Below are positions 62,641 through 64,000 of a stretch of DNA of 64,000 bases, in pieces (position 1 is the stretch's first letter; each line of letters starts with the position of its first letter). The position numbers and the translations under genes were made by a program. The notes under the pieces are model-generated. The model made no database searches, had not been told where the DNA came from, and was given only the letters and a program-made list of their open reading frames with translations. The DNA lies in NCBI GenBank assembly GCA_963170055.1, contig CAUJGJ010000029.1, forward strand, positions 304,201-368,200, read 5' to 3'. The stretch is from Halisarca cf. caerulea. Lineage: Eukaryota > Porifera > Demospongiae > Chondrillida > Halisarcidae.

Positions 62641-62694
62641 TGATTATATTCAACTATATATATACACTCAAATAATTATAGATTGATTGATTGA

Positions 62695-62863
<169 letters not shown>

Positions 62864-62865
62864 AG

Positions 62866-63662
62866 AGGCCAGCTATGGTAGTCCAGTCACAGTGAATCAG
62901 CTCCTGAGGCGGCTCATGCCTCGATCTTGTCAGAAGTACTGGGATGCTGAGGTTGTGAAGGCTTCTTTCCAGTCCTTTCTTACTGATTCCGATCCCAAAG
63001 CTTCCACTAGATTTTTGGCTGCGAAGAGGGAAGAATCAGGTGCCTGGCTCACAGCCCCTCCCTTGTCCTTCATTGGTCTCAGGATGGTAAATGAGACCAT
63101 CCAAGTATAGCAACTGGTCTTCACTTGGGCACAGCTCTAAGTGTTCAACACAATTGCCAACACTGTGGTCAAACATTGGATGTGTCAGGCACTCATGGCT
63201 TGAGTTGTCGTCAAAGTGAAGGTTGCCTGCCTCGTCACTCAGCCCTGAATGATTCCATTCATGCACCGATCATTGTCAGCCATCCAGATTCCCTCAATGT
63301 TGGAGCCAAAAGGCCTGTTTCGTTCTGACGGCAGAAAGCCGGACGGCATCACTATCACTCCGTGGAGCCATGGAAGAGCACTGGTTTGGGACGCAACCTG
63401 CCTTGACTCGTTCTCAGCTTCAAATCTCGCACTTGGCTCATCAAGGGCTGGTGCCGTTGCTAATAATTAAGGCTGCAGCAGCAAAGCGCCACCTGTACAG
63501 TACGCTGTGCACGTCCCATCACTTTGTCCCACTGACACTCGAGTCCACAGGTGTTTTTGGGCAGGATGCCGCTGCATTTTCAAAGATCTGGGTAATCGCA
63601 CTAGGACGCACTTTCCTATTTGAAATTGTGCCAATGGATAAGTGTGATTATTCAACAATTTA
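62866..63662 (+). pseudogene. Non-LTR retrotransposon ORF2 C-terminal remnant
   Basis: Fragments in changing frames align to the end of a retrotransposon ORF2: [27 protein letters not shown] (a zinc-finger-like cluster followed by RHSALND), RKPDGITITPW / ALVWDATCLDSF (nuclease-like PD...D pattern), then HHFVPLTLESTGVFGQDAAAF. Three frame changes and truncation of the whole RT core make it inactive. The left end abuts the (TA)n run. Confidence 0.7.
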
Positions 63663-63816
63663 ATTGCATGGCCATTCTTGGTACTTGCTGTAAAGCATCT
63701 CTGTGATTAACTATAAACTATGTATGATATTGTTTCTTTTTTGTGTGTCTGCCATTTTCTTTTACCCATGTGTGTACTTATATGCATAATATATATATAT
63801 TAAAAAGATAAAATAA

Positions 63817-63836
<20 letters not shown>

Positions 63837-63892
<56 letters not shown>
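63837..63892. repeat. (TA)n-(GT)n compound microsatellite
   Basis: A TA run (63817-63836) passes directly into about 55 bases of GT. Confidence 0.95.
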
Positions 63893-63895
<3 letters not shown>

Positions 63896-63916
63896 AAAGT
63901 ATATGTGTATCACATA

Positions 63917-64000
63917 TAATTTAGTGGTGCTGGATATGGTGGTGCAAAAAAACATTATATTACGCACTATAGCACCATGCACCTGCTTTCACACTGAACA
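63917..64000 (-). repeat. Inverted satellite monomer at window end
   Basis: On the minus strand this reads TGTTCAGTGTGAAAGCAGGT, a TGGTGCTATAGTG segment and CACCACCATATCCAGCACC, i.e. a unit of the 60.7-62.6 kb satellite in opposite orientation. It may continue beyond the window. Confidence 0.8.

Overview
This 64-kb window looks like nuclear DNA from an invertebrate animal. It is AT-rich, its genes are split by GT-AG introns, and it is densely packed with DNA transposons, MITEs, non-LTR retrotransposon remnants, microsatellites and satellite DNA. A marine early-branching animal, plausibly a sponge, is my best guess from the protein families present (RNF213-like, BEN-domain, RecQ-like/DUF6589-like, 2A-like leader peptide), but the sequence does not prove it.

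Host genes. (1) A complete 15-exon type II membrane M1 aminopeptidase on the + strand (45236-58289). All splice phases close into a 939-residue protein with the GAMEN and HELAHQ zinc motifs. (2) Eight phase-consistent minus-strand exons (19861 down to 7000) of a large RNF213-like gene, covering a Ser/Lys-rich region and a CBM20-like region. The gene is incomplete at both ends here, and its introns hold most of the transposons between 7 and 19 kb. (3) A single-exon BEN-domain protein on + (24324-25313).

Mobile genes. At the left edge lie the 3' end of a DUF6589-like ORF (+) and a complete RecQ-like helicase (-), facing each other. At 32.95-38.28 kb sits an apparently complete DNA transposon: about 470-bp terminal inverted repeats, a 7-8 bp target duplication, and a three-exon, about 1147-residue transposase-like protein. 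Its first exon carries a 2A-like NPGP motif. This is the best candidate for an undescribed system. Tc1/mariner pseudogenes occur at 9.0-9.9 kb and 21.8-24.0 kb, the latter interrupted by another Tc1-type element. Reverse transcriptase remnants occur at 31.99, 39.7-40.5, 43.2-44.9 and 62.9-63.7 kb.

Non-autonomous elements with visible target duplications include a MULE-like element (9-bp duplication, 13.1-14.3 kb), a hAT-like element (8 bp, 20.2 kb; inverted copy at 56.0 kb), a TTAA element (16.05-18.64 kb), a 173-bp MITE cut cleanly into a reverse transcriptase, and several TA-flanked MITEs. A family of about 1.2-kb inverted-repeat elements recurs at 2.5, 16.1, 26.8 and 28.1 kb with covarying internal inverted repeats. 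The right end (60.7-62.6 kb) is a roughly 100-bp satellite in which most monomers keep a hairpin-capable inverted repeat; an inverted piece of it ends the window.

The transposons fall almost entirely in introns or intergenic DNA, leaving the host exons readable.
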